Shown here in pieces: positions 58,018-64,000 of a DNA stretch of 64,000 nt. The stretch's first letter is position 1, and each line of letters starts with the position of its first letter. Position numbers and translations under genes: made by a program. This DNA is from Nitrospirota bacterium (GTDB lineage Bacteria; Nitrospirota; Nitrospiria; SBBL01; JAADHI01): contig JAJDBU010000059.1 in NCBI GenBank assembly GCA_029261195.1, positions 62,001-126,000 on the forward strand, written 5' to 3'. Under the pieces are notes generated by a model. It had not been told where the DNA came from. It was given only the letters and a program-made list of their open reading frames with translations, and did no database searches.

Positions 58018-59340
58018 TCATTGAATAAGATCAATCGTCACTGAGGCACTATAGAGCGAGGTCCGGTCTTTTCTCCTCTTGGCTTCCTTGAGCAAAAATT
58101 CAGCGCTCTCCGTCAATGTCACTTCCAAGCGTTGCTTATGGTTACTCGTGATGAATACCGGTTTGGAAAAATCGATAAGGCGCCTGTTAAAAAAAAGGGT
58201 GACTTTTTTTACGAGCTGAGTGCTCAGTGTAATCTCATTACCGTCGATGCTCGCATTAAGGCCGGGAAATGCACCTGAGCGAACCAGTTCGATATCCTTT
58301 TCTTCAAAGAGTGATCTTTGTAAATCGGCGACTTCACCTTCCGTCTCATTGATTTCCGTCCAGTAAAAGGGAAGCAGGTGACTTTCATCCCGAACCGAGA
58401 CCACTTCGGCCGGATCGGCAATGCGTCGTTGATTCTTAAACCAAGTGATGAGTGCAGGCAATTCCTCCTTCGGGAAAAAATGTCCGCCGGCTATCCGGTG
58501 TTCCCGCTGATGTTCCCGATAAACATGGGGAATGCCCTCTTTTTTCATATACTTGCTTGCCTTTCGGGAGAGTTCGACCGGCATCACTGAGTCTTTTGCG
58601 CCATGAATGATGTAGAGCGCCGTTGATGAAAAATTTTTCAAATAGGGAAAAATTTCGTCCGGGATGCCTCCGGCCATGGGCGAAATTGCGGAGAAGCGGT
58701 CGGCATGGAGCATCCCCAGCAGATAGGCCCCGATGCCGCCGTTAGACATGCCGGTCAGAAAAATCCGTTTTGCATCGACATGGTAGCGCGAAGTGACGGC
58801 TTCAAGCACGGCCAGCACCAGGGCTTCTCCCTCTGAAGACCACCAGGCCCCGCCCCTCATTGATGGACAGACCAGCAGGGATTTTTCTCCCAGGCGGGAC
58901 TGCCAGCGATCAATATAGGAATCGCCGTTAAATCCTGCCCCGTGCAGACAAACGATCAAGGGATAGGCCAGCGCAGGGTCATAGTCTTTCGGCACATAGA
59001 GGGCATAACTCATTTCCTGGCTCCCAACCTGAACTTCGTTGTGCAGAGAACCGACATAGGCATCAGGCGAATAGAGCTGTCCATGCTGAATCACCTGCTC
59101 CAGATGATCGATCGTCGCTTTCGGATCAGCAAGAATCTCTTTTAAAAGGGTTTTAGATTGTTTTTCATCTTTAGAGAGGAGGAACTGCTGAACCCTCAGG
59201 TTTAACTCGTCCTCTTGTGCTGCTTTATCGGCTGCACTTGCAAGCGTAATGATAGAGGGGAGACAAAAAAATAAAATCGACACCAGGAAGATCGCGGCAT
59301 GTTGCAGAGTTTTTTTCTGGTTTATCACAATTTCCCTCAT
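58018..59340 (-). CDS. Secreted alpha/beta-hydrolase (esterase/PHB-depolymerase-like)
   Basis: 440 residues from the ATG at 59340, 7 bases past the ribD stop; an upstream frame to 59385 overlaps ribD. Signal peptide (LVSILFFCLPSIITLASA). Alpha/beta hydrolase core: YPLIVCLHGAGFNGDSY (oxyanion), IFLTGMSNGGIGAYLLG (Ser in GMSNG), YIIHGAKDSVMPVELS (Asp) and a His in REHQREHRIAGGHFFP. The C-terminal 120 residues form a beta-rich domain (ASIDGNEITLSTQLVKKVTLFFN). Likely hydrolyses esters outside the cytoplasm. Why it lies between ribD and ribE is unexplained. Confidence 0.85.
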   Translation of the reverse strand: MREIVINQKKTLQHAAIFLVSILFFCLPSIITLASAADKAAQEDELNLRVQQFLLSKDEKQSKTLLKEILADPKATIDHLEQVIQHGQLYSPDAYVGSLHNEVQVGSQEMSYALYVPKDYDPALAYPLIVCLHGAGFNGDSYIDRWQSRLGEKSLLVCPSMRGGAWWSSEGEALVLAVLEAVTSRYHVDAKRIFLTGMSNGGIGAYLLGMLHADRFSAISPMAGGIPDEIFPYLKNFSSTALYIIHGAKDSVMPVELSRKASKYMKKEGIPHVYREHQREHRIAGGHFFPKEELPALITWFKNQRRIADPAEVVSVRDESHLLPFYWTEINETEGEVADLQRSLFEEKDIELVRSGAFPGLNASIDGNEITLSTQLVKKVTLFFNRRLIDFSKPVFITSNHKQRLEVTLTESAEFLLKEAKRRKDRTSLYSASVTIDLIQ

Positions 59341-59347
59341 AAGGTCT

Positions 59348-60451
59348 TTATTTCCGAATACGTCCTTCGATGCGGATATCTTCACCCAAACGTTTCACTT
59401 TAATATTTTCGAGTGCCAAGGCGGAGGAAAGCGCTTCAATCGCCTTGCCACCGACGACCGCTTTTGCATCTTCACCGCAAAGAAATTTTGGCGCGATATA
59501 AAAAATGACCCTATCTACCAGGCCGGAGCGAAGGGCAATGCCGTTAAGCCCTGCACCTCCCTCAATCAATAGGGAAGTCAGACCACGCTGACCGAGGCAG
59601 TTCAGGATGCTTTCAAAGGAGATCGTACCCGCTTCATTCGGCAAGGGCACTACTGTGATGCCCTTATCTCGAAGATCCTGCGTCTTTTCAGCAGAGGCCT
59701 CTGCTGTGCTTAATATCAGGGTTGAGGTCGATTCGAGATTTGAAATGAGATTGCAGGTCATTGGAACCCGGAGTTGTGGATCGATCACGATGCGAAGCGG
59801 GTTTTTCCCCCTCACCTTGCGAAGTTTCAACATCGGATTATCGGCCAATACCGTGCCAACACCAATGAGCACCGCGTCAACCTCGGCCCTGAGCCGGTCA
59901 ACTTCCGCACGCGCTTTTTCCCCACTGATCCAGCGAGACTCGCCTGAAGCCGTGGCAATGCGTCCGTCTAAAGTCATGGCCGCTTTCAAAGTGACAAAAG
60001 GTTTTCCGGTGACTTGATATTTGATAAAGGCCTCGTTGAGCGCTTCTGCCTCGGACAAAAGCAGTTCATCAACCACCTCAATGCCCGCGTCTCGTAGGCG
60101 CTCAAAACCTTTGCCGTAGACCATCGGGTTAGGATCTTTCATGGCCGAAACCACAGACTTAATACCGCTTTTGATGATGGCTTCAGTACAGGGAGATGTT
60201 CGTTTTCCGGTATGACAACAGGGTTCCAGATTGGTGTAAATCGTTGCACCGGCGGCCTGACTCCCCGCCTCCGCAAGGGCCAGTACCTCGGCATGTGCTT
60301 CCCCGGCGGCATGGTGATAGCCCTTACCGACCACCTTCCCCTCCCGGACAACAAGCGCGCCAACCATCGGGTTTGGAGAGGTCAAGCCACGGCCTTTCCG
60401 CGCAAGGCGAAGCACACGTTTCATATAGAGGACATCAGGACTCTGAGACAT
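59348..60451 (-). CDS. ribD: Bifunctional riboflavin deaminase/reductase RibD
   Basis: 367 residues from the Met at 60451 (MSQSPDVLYMKRVLRLA); an upstream frame to 60487 is less likely. N-terminal deaminase with zinc motif GEAHAEVLAL and LEPCCHTGKRTSPC, substrate block PNPMVGALVV; C-terminal reductase with TLKAAMTLDGRIATASGESRWIS, VGVGTVLADNP-type segment (IGVGTVLADNPML) and SLLIEGGAGLNG. Performs the second and third steps of riboflavin synthesis. Overlap-free but tight spacing with the esterase gene suggests a ribD-esterase-ribE transcript. Confidence 0.96.
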   Translation of the reverse strand: MSQSPDVLYMKRVLRLARKGRGLTSPNPMVGALVVREGKVVGKGYHHAAGEAHAEVLALAEAGSQAAGATIYTNLEPCCHTGKRTSPCTEAIIKSGIKSVVSAMKDPNPMVYGKGFERLRDAGIEVVDELLLSEAEALNEAFIKYQVTGKPFVTLKAAMTLDGRIATASGESRWISGEKARAEVDRLRAEVDAVLIGVGTVLADNPMLKLRKVRGKNPLRIVIDPQLRVPMTCNLISNLESTSTLILSTAEASAEKTQDLRDKGITVVPLPNEAGTISFESILNCLGQRGLTSLLIEGGAGLNGIALRSGLVDRVIFYIAPKFLCGEDAKAVVGGKAIEALSSALALENIKVKRLGEDIRIEGRIRK

Positions 60452-60503
60452 GGGGCGTACTATATAACCCTGTCTAAAAGCTGTCAATTTTGCAGATGAT
60501 CGC

Positions 60504-61010
60504 CTAGCTCTCTCTTAGGCCCAGTGACCGGGCAGCTGCGATATCCGCCATCTTATAGGCAGCGTGACCGATTTCTAGTCGCGTATCCATGTTCAACTCG
60601 ATGACACCATAGGGCTTGATATGAGCGTATATCAATGGTGTGAGCACTCTCAGGTTTTCCACCTTCTTTCTTGAGAGACAGTTTTCTTCCTTAAATCACC
60701 TGCTGAATCAGCAGTGTATTTACACTACAAGACAGATTTGTAACAGGTGAAGGGCCAACACAGATAATTCTTGATCTTCAAGTCGGTTTGTTGCCACTTC
60801 GCGACCTTTTCCGAAAAAGATAAAGGAATTCGCGCTATTCCAGTTTTCGACCACATTAAGCCCCGCATTAATTTCTTGGCGCAGGGCTTCAGAACCAATA
60901 ACGACATAGAAAATTGGGGTTCTGTGGCATGTCTTTATTCAATTTATCCAAGGCCGTTGCTAGTTCGCCTCGAAGAGCGTCGACAAAAACAGTCGCATCC
61001 TGTGACTGTC
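60504..61010 (-). pseudogene. Tn3-family transposase (TnpA) remnant, frameshifted and internally deleted
   Basis: Pieces of a Tn3-type TnpA are spread over more than one minus-strand frame. [17 protein letters not shown] (about 60910-61010) comes first. [20 protein letters not shown] followed by [20 protein letters not shown] ends in a stop near 60728. ENLRVLTPLIYAHIKPYGVI followed by LNMDTRLEI ends at the TAG at 60504. In intact TnpA the first and second blocks are hundreds of residues apart, so a large internal deletion has occurred. Non-functional. No terminal inverted repeats or resolvase were recognised. Confidence 0.75.
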
Positions 61011-61048
61011 CGAGGGGCCAAGAAAGACTCAAGGACCGCAAGCAAAGG

Positions 61049-61168
61049 CGCGTCAGCCTCTTACGTTTCATTAATTTTTATAATACCGTCAAACCGCATA
61101 AGGGGATCGACGGCATGACCCCATACGAAAAACTCTTTGAGTATTTCTATGGATTAACAAATCTGTAA
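61049..61168 (+). pseudogene. IS integrase-core transposase C-terminal remnant
   Basis: The plus-strand frame ending at the TAA at 61168 reads RFINFYNTVKPHKGIDGMTP and then YEKLFEYFYG, the typical tail of rve-domain transposases (IS481 or related). The rest of the gene is missing; upstream in this frame there is only sequence belonging to the antisense Tn3 remnant. Confidence 0.75.
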
Positions 61169-61191
61169 ACAACGCGACCATTTCTAACACT

Positions 61192-61629
61192 TCAATCATC
61201 CATCTCGGCTTCTCTGGCTTCAATGTCGCGGACGGTCCCCTCGATTTTCTCTAAGTCTTCCTCGAATGGGGCGGTAAGCCCTTCCAAAGCCTTTTCCGTG
61301 TGAAGCCGCCAGAGTTTTTCCCCTGTCTCCCTGTAAAGCTTCTCCAGATCGTGCCTCAGGTTGCGCACTTCCAGTTTCAGCTTGGCGAGATGGGCCGCCC
61401 TGGCGCTTAAGTCTCCTACTTTTTCGGCACTGGATTTCACCATTTCGCCGCTGGCTTCCGCGACTTTTACGGCCGCGCCGACAACCGTTTTCCAGACGCT
61501 TCCCGCTTTTCCGGCGTGGTCTGCTTCCGGCTTTGGGGGTGCTTCATCAGGCACCGGTTTGAGGGTTGTGATGCTTGCCTGCGCCGCCTCTTGTCCCTCG
61601 GCGTCTTCCTTTTTTTTCGTTTCAGTCAT
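61192..61629 (-). CDS. Hypothetical coiled-coil protein
   Basis: 145 residues. The Pro/Ala/Glu-rich N-terminus (about 45 residues) is followed by an amphipathic helix VWKTVVGAAVKVAEASGEMVKSSAEKVGDLSARAAHLAKLKLEVRNLRHDLEKLYRETGEKLW, resembling YtxH-like stress proteins. The C-terminus is acidic. A GGAGG ribosome site precedes the ATG. It lies downstream of the LapA-domain gene, possibly in the same ECF-controlled transcript. Confidence 0.65.
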   Translation of the reverse strand: MTETKKKEDAEGQEAAQASITTLKPVPDEAPPKPEADHAGKAGSVWKTVVGAAVKVAEASGEMVKSSAEKVGDLSARAAHLAKLKLEVRNLRHDLEKLYRETGEKLWRLHTEKALEGLTAPFEEDLEKIEGTVRDIEAREAEMDD

Positions 61630-61691
61630 GTGTCAATCCTCCTTATGCTGTGATCTTGTTAAATTAATGGGCGCTTACCCATAAAAAACCG

Positions 61692-61979
61692 TCAGCCCGT
61701 GGTGTGCACCGGCGGTTTTTCGAGGGCTTTTTCCCCTTTCCGTGAACTGCGCTTGGCGAAAAAAACGCCCAAAGCGGCGCCGGTCCCGAGCGCCAGGGTC
61801 AGCAAAAAGGCGTGTGGGAGCCAGAAGGAGAAAAAGAAGAGCCTTGTCTCCACAAGGTTTAAATTCTGCAAAATGAAGACAAGGATCAATGCGGCATAAA
61901 CCAGGTGGACAAGCCGCTTGAGGGAATACGGCGGCTTCGCAGTCAATCCGTCACTTTGTTTTTCAATTCCCTTATTCAC
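61692..61979 (-). CDS. LapA-domain (DUF1049) inner-membrane protein
   Basis: 95 residues, GTG start after GGGAGGAA. Two membrane helices: LVHLVYAALILVFILQNLNLVETRLFFFSFWLPHAFLLTLALGTGAALGVFF, with the NLNLVETRLFFFSFWLPHAFLL pattern of LapA/YciS proteins, which in enterobacteria take part in LPS assembly and envelope stress. An ECF-type promoter lies at 62001-62029. Confidence 0.8.
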   Translation of the reverse strand: MNKGIEKQSDGLTAKPPYSLKRLVHLVYAALILVFILQNLNLVETRLFFFSFWLPHAFLLTLALGTGAALGVFFAKRSSRKGEKALEKPPVHTTG

Positions 61980-62000
61980 GCTTGTTCCTCCCTCGTCGTA

Positions 62001-62029
62001 TTAGACAGGAAATTCCCCGAAAAGTCACA
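62001..62029 (-). promoter_or_regulatory. ECF-type promoter upstream of the LapA-domain gene
   Basis: On the minus strand TGTGACTTTT begins at 62029 and GTCTAA begins at 62006, 23 bases later. The same TGTGACTTTT...GTC arrangement with identical spacing precedes the ECF sigma gene. Confidence 0.6.
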
Positions 62030-62037
62030 AATGCCGT

Positions 62038-62865
62038 TTATTGCGGCGCTGTGTTACTTTCCGCCACCTCCTCAATGAGCATCTTGTTGGGCACATAGAT
62101 GACGGATTGGGCATTTTGGACCGTCGTGCTGACCGGACCGATCTGGAGAATTTCTCCATGCCGGTTCTGGAAAGTGATTTCCTGTCCGACATGGAATATT
62201 TTGCGCACATAAACACCTGAAATAATGTTCTGTGCGACACTCCGCATCCCCAGACCGAAGGTGAGGGCAAGCGCCAGCCCCACTGCGCCGATCGTGATGG
62301 CGAAGGTCAACTCCAAAGCGTTCGACTCAATCTCCAGTTGTTTAAAGGCAATGACCGCGATGAGGAGGATCACGACATTGCAGATCAGTTTCCCCAGTAT
62401 TTCAGCCGCTTCAATGCCCGCTTCTTCCGCTGTGCCCTGAACGAGTTGACCCACGAAGCGTCCGAACAGAGATCCGAAAAGGACGATGAAAACCACGGCG
62501 ATGAGGTTGGGAATGAATGCGACCAGTTTCTGGACCACCTCGGCAAAGAGGGTCAGGTGGAGGGCGTCCGCCGCGGATAAGAGGAAGATCAGCATTGTCA
62601 GCCAAAAAATCATGGTGCCGACCAGCATTGAGGGAAGGGGCTCAAACCCCGCCTTGCGCAGGAAGGTAGTGAATCCGGCTTTTTCGGCCAGGCGGTCAAA
62701 GCTCACCCGCTTTAAAAAGCGTACAGCCAGACGCTGAAGACCAAGGGCGGTAAACCAGCCTGCGAGCAACAGGGCCGCCGCTGCAAGGACGTTCGGCACA
62801 ATGGCGACGAAACGCTCATAAAGCGGTTGAAGTATTGGATAAAACCACGTTTCGAGAGATTTCAT
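62038..62865 (-). CDS. MscS-family mechanosensitive ion channel
   Basis: 275 residues from the ATG at 62865, preceded by AAGGAGG; the longer frame to 62922 is rejected. Helices include VPNVLAAAALLLAGWFTALGLQRL, MIFWLTMLIFLLSAADAL, VAFIPNLIAVVFIVLFGSLFGRFVG and VVILLIAVIAFKQL. The MscS pore-lining/beta-domain start is GLALALTFGLGMRSVAQNIISGVYVRKIFHVGQEITFQNRHGEILQIGPVSTTVQ. It lacks the large C-terminal cytoplasmic cage. Its start overlaps the stop of the small membrane protein gene by 3-4 bases. Confidence 0.88.
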   Translation of the reverse strand: MKSLETWFYPILQPLYERFVAIVPNVLAAAALLLAGWFTALGLQRLAVRFLKRVSFDRLAEKAGFTTFLRKAGFEPLPSMLVGTMIFWLTMLIFLLSAADALHLTLFAEVVQKLVAFIPNLIAVVFIVLFGSLFGRFVGQLVQGTAEEAGIEAAEILGKLICNVVILLIAVIAFKQLEIESNALELTFAITIGAVGLALALTFGLGMRSVAQNIISGVYVRKIFHVGQEITFQNRHGEILQIGPVSTTVQNAQSVIYVPNKMLIEEVAESNTAPQ

Positions 62866-63101
62866 GCGATTGTTCCTCCTTTTGTTTTTGGATGCCCGCC
62901 CCGCGGTACGGTTTGCGTCCAAAGCAATGCCCGGATCAGTACTGCGGCGCCCGCGAGGATCATGCCAAGACAGTCACGCATCAGGCGGTGTACAGATGCC
63001 TGTTTCAGTACCTTCCGGGTAAAATCGTCTCCTAATGTTAGGGCCTCCCCTCCTCTCTCCGGGGACCAGCCTTTCAGATGTTCAGACAAAGACTTCTCCA
63101 T
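62862..63101 (-). CDS. Small membrane protein downstream of the ECF sigma factor
   Basis: 79 residues: a charged N-terminal half (MEKSLSEHLKGWSPERGGEALTLGDDFTRKVLKQASVHRLMRD) and one membrane helix (CLGMILAGAAVLIRALLW), then a basic tail. Positioned 5 bases after the sigma gene and overlapping the MscS gene (ATGA), the usual place for a membrane anti-sigma factor. The short cytoplasmic part has no zinc-binding HxxxCxxC motif. An anti-sigma role is only inferred from position. Confidence 0.65.
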   Translation of the reverse strand: MEKSLSEHLKGWSPERGGEALTLGDDFTRKVLKQASVHRLMRDCLGMILAGAAVLIRALLWTQTVPRGGHPKTKGGTIA

Positions 63102-63106
63102 CTCGT

Positions 63107-63709
63107 TTATACCGTCTCTTCCCGCCGCTTCAGCGCCAGGTATTCCTTTTTGAATGTCTCCCGTGCCCGTTTTAAGCGCATCTTTGCTGCACTCTGTCCG
63201 ATGTCCAGTCGCTTTGCAAGCGTGCGATAGTCACACTCCTCAAAATATCGAAGGCGGATGATCTCGCGATGACGGAGATCCATGCCGTTCAATACCCGGG
63301 CGATGCGATCTTTTTGCCCGGTTTTTTCGATGGAAGCGCCGACAACATCAAACATTTCCTGCTCTTCCCGCAGGATCCTCCGGTTTTCATCCAGCTCTTC
63401 TGTCAGCCACCACCAGAATTTCCGGTCCGTCTTTTCGCGGAAATTGAGCGTTGTGTTCACGGTGACGGCATACAGCCAGGTTGAAAAACGGGCCTCTCCC
63501 TTAAACGAAGAGAGTCCGTGAAAGACCTTTAAAAAGACCTCCTGCGCGGCATCTTCCGCGTCTTCCCTGCTTTGAAGCATGCTGTAAATTTTCCGGAACA
63601 CCCGGTCCTTGTAGCGCTTGAGCAAGACTTCAAAATGCGCTGTTTCATTGGGAAGTTCCCGTTGGCAATGCCGAACCAGGACATCATCTGAAGGCGCCTC
63701 CTCATCCAT
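63107..63709 (-). CDS. ECF RNA polymerase sigma factor
   Basis: 200 residues from the ATG at 63709; an in-frame ATG at 63730 lies inside the promoter motif and is unlikely to be used. Region 2: FEVLLKRYKDRVFRKIYSMLQSREDAEDAAQEVFLKVFHGLSSFKGEARFSTWLYAVTVNTTLNFREK. Region 4: IARVLNGMDLRHREIIRLRYFEECDYRTLAKRLDIGQSAAKMRLKRARETFKKEYL. Binds core RNA polymerase and directs envelope-type stress promoters. The -10 of its own promoter is within about 10 bases of the ATG, so the mRNA may be leaderless. Confidence 0.92.
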   Translation of the reverse strand: MDEEAPSDDVLVRHCQRELPNETAHFEVLLKRYKDRVFRKIYSMLQSREDAEDAAQEVFLKVFHGLSSFKGEARFSTWLYAVTVNTTLNFREKTDRKFWWWLTEELDENRRILREEQEMFDVVGASIEKTGQKDRIARVLNGMDLRHREIIRLRYFEECDYRTLAKRLDIGQSAAKMRLKRARETFKKEYLALKRREETV

Positions 63710-63717
63710 CTGTCTTA

Positions 63718-63747
63718 TTATGACCGGCATTTTCAGAAAAAGTCACA
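63718..63747 (-). promoter_or_regulatory. ECF-type promoter in front of the sigma factor gene
   Basis: On the minus strand TGTGACTTTTT begins at 63747 and GTCATAA begins at 63724, 23 bases on, the same spacing as at 62001-62029. Suggests autoregulation. Confidence 0.6.
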
Positions 63748-63825
63748 TTCGTCGAATGGGACGGGTTCAGATGGATGTCCGAAGGCAGGAACAGAGAAGC
63801 ATGGGCCAGGACACGGAGCGGGAGG

Positions 63826-64000
63826 TCAGCGGCTTCCCTGTTCCGGGGCGCGGGCCGGGGTGGTGCGGGGACCCAGCGGGAAGGGCAGAGGGGAGCGGAA
63901 GTGCAGATCGCGTTGCGGGAAGGGGATATCGATCTTCTTTTCACGGAATTTCCGGACGATGGCGCAATTGATTTCGGAGCGGATTTCCCGGTTGTGCTGG
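63826..64000 (-). CDS. MscS-family mechanosensitive channel, C-terminal end (partial)
   Basis: The minus-strand frame runs in from beyond the window and stops at the TGA at 63826-63828, giving 57 residues. It reads REIRSEINCAIVRKFREKKI followed by DIPFPQRDLHFRS, the typical end of MscS channels, with a short Pro/Arg-rich tail. The membrane part is outside the window. Confidence 0.85.
   Translation of the reverse strand, partial: QHNREIRSEINCAIVRKFREKKIDIPFPQRDLHFRSPLPFPLGPRTTPARAPEQGSR

Noticed and set aside
57997-60720. FMN riboswitch for the riboflavin genes
   Set aside because: No RFN-element conserved strings were found upstream of ribD or ribE on the minus strand.

Overview
The window is a bacterial chromosome segment of moderate GC, from a Gram-negative organism with an outer membrane. 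It encodes outer-membrane beta-barrel and lipoprotein genes, a LysM murein transglycosylase, a SurA-like chaperone domain and abundant periplasmic c-type cytochromes. The housekeeping run trmFO-xerC-hslV-hslU-argB, the many multiheme cytochromes and NHL-repeat proteins, and a cellulose-synthase-like PilZ glycosyltransferase fit an environmental, respiratory lineage such as Nitrospirota or a deltaproteobacterial-like group. This assignment is an inference; no rRNA is present to settle it.

Layout. Positions 1-2432 hold the start of a Cache-domain sensor gene and a dihydrolipoamide-dehydrogenase-type flavoprotein. Positions 2602-15943 are an electron-transfer locus. On the minus strand it runs from 14619 down to 2602: 5-heme cytochrome, NHL lipoprotein, 4-heme cytochrome, SurA-N-like chaperone, outer-membrane barrel, second NHL lipoprotein, a separately promoted 12-heme cytochrome, an FGE-fold protein and two small hypothetical genes. 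Two triheme c7-like cytochromes are divergently transcribed. Positions 16049-22518 hold YD-repeat and propeller proteins, a truncated glycosyltransferase behind a perfect consensus promoter embedded in a palindrome, an MFS-spermidine synthase fusion and a monoheme cytochrome lipoprotein. Positions 22541-29225 hold a PilZ glycosyltransferase with two small secreted proteins, HspQ, cysteine synthase, glutathionyl-hydroquinone reductase and small membrane proteins. Positions 29381-32366 are a thiamine unit: promoter, TPP riboswitch with terminator, thiC and a Thi4-type thiazole synthase.

Positions 32417-42927 are accessory. They hold a glycosyltransferase, an orphan gene, a fused 5-oxoprolinase, and upstream of it a tightly overlapping operon of lipoprotein, LRR-Roc-COR (Roco) GTPase, zinc-ribbon/coiled-coil protein, HEPN and MNT nucleotidyltransferase. 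This is followed by a HigB/HigA-type toxin-antitoxin pair and a relic of a second oxoprolinase 3' end. This Roco-HEPN-MNT operon is the best candidate for an undescribed system. Positions 43038-60451 are mostly core: trmFO, xerC, hslVU, argB, RNase HI, tRNA-Lys, valS, nadC, birA, a TPR membrane protein, mltD, a PP2C phosphatase, ribE, a lipid-active-looking esterase and ribD.

Positions 60504-61168 are transposase wreckage: a Tn3-family TnpA tail on the minus strand and an IS integrase-core tail on the plus strand. Positions 61192-64000 hold an envelope-stress-like module: a coiled-coil protein, a LapA-domain membrane protein, two MscS channels (one partial), a small membrane protein and an ECF sigma factor. 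Two matching ECF-type promoter motifs suggest that the sigma factor drives itself and the lapA-like gene.
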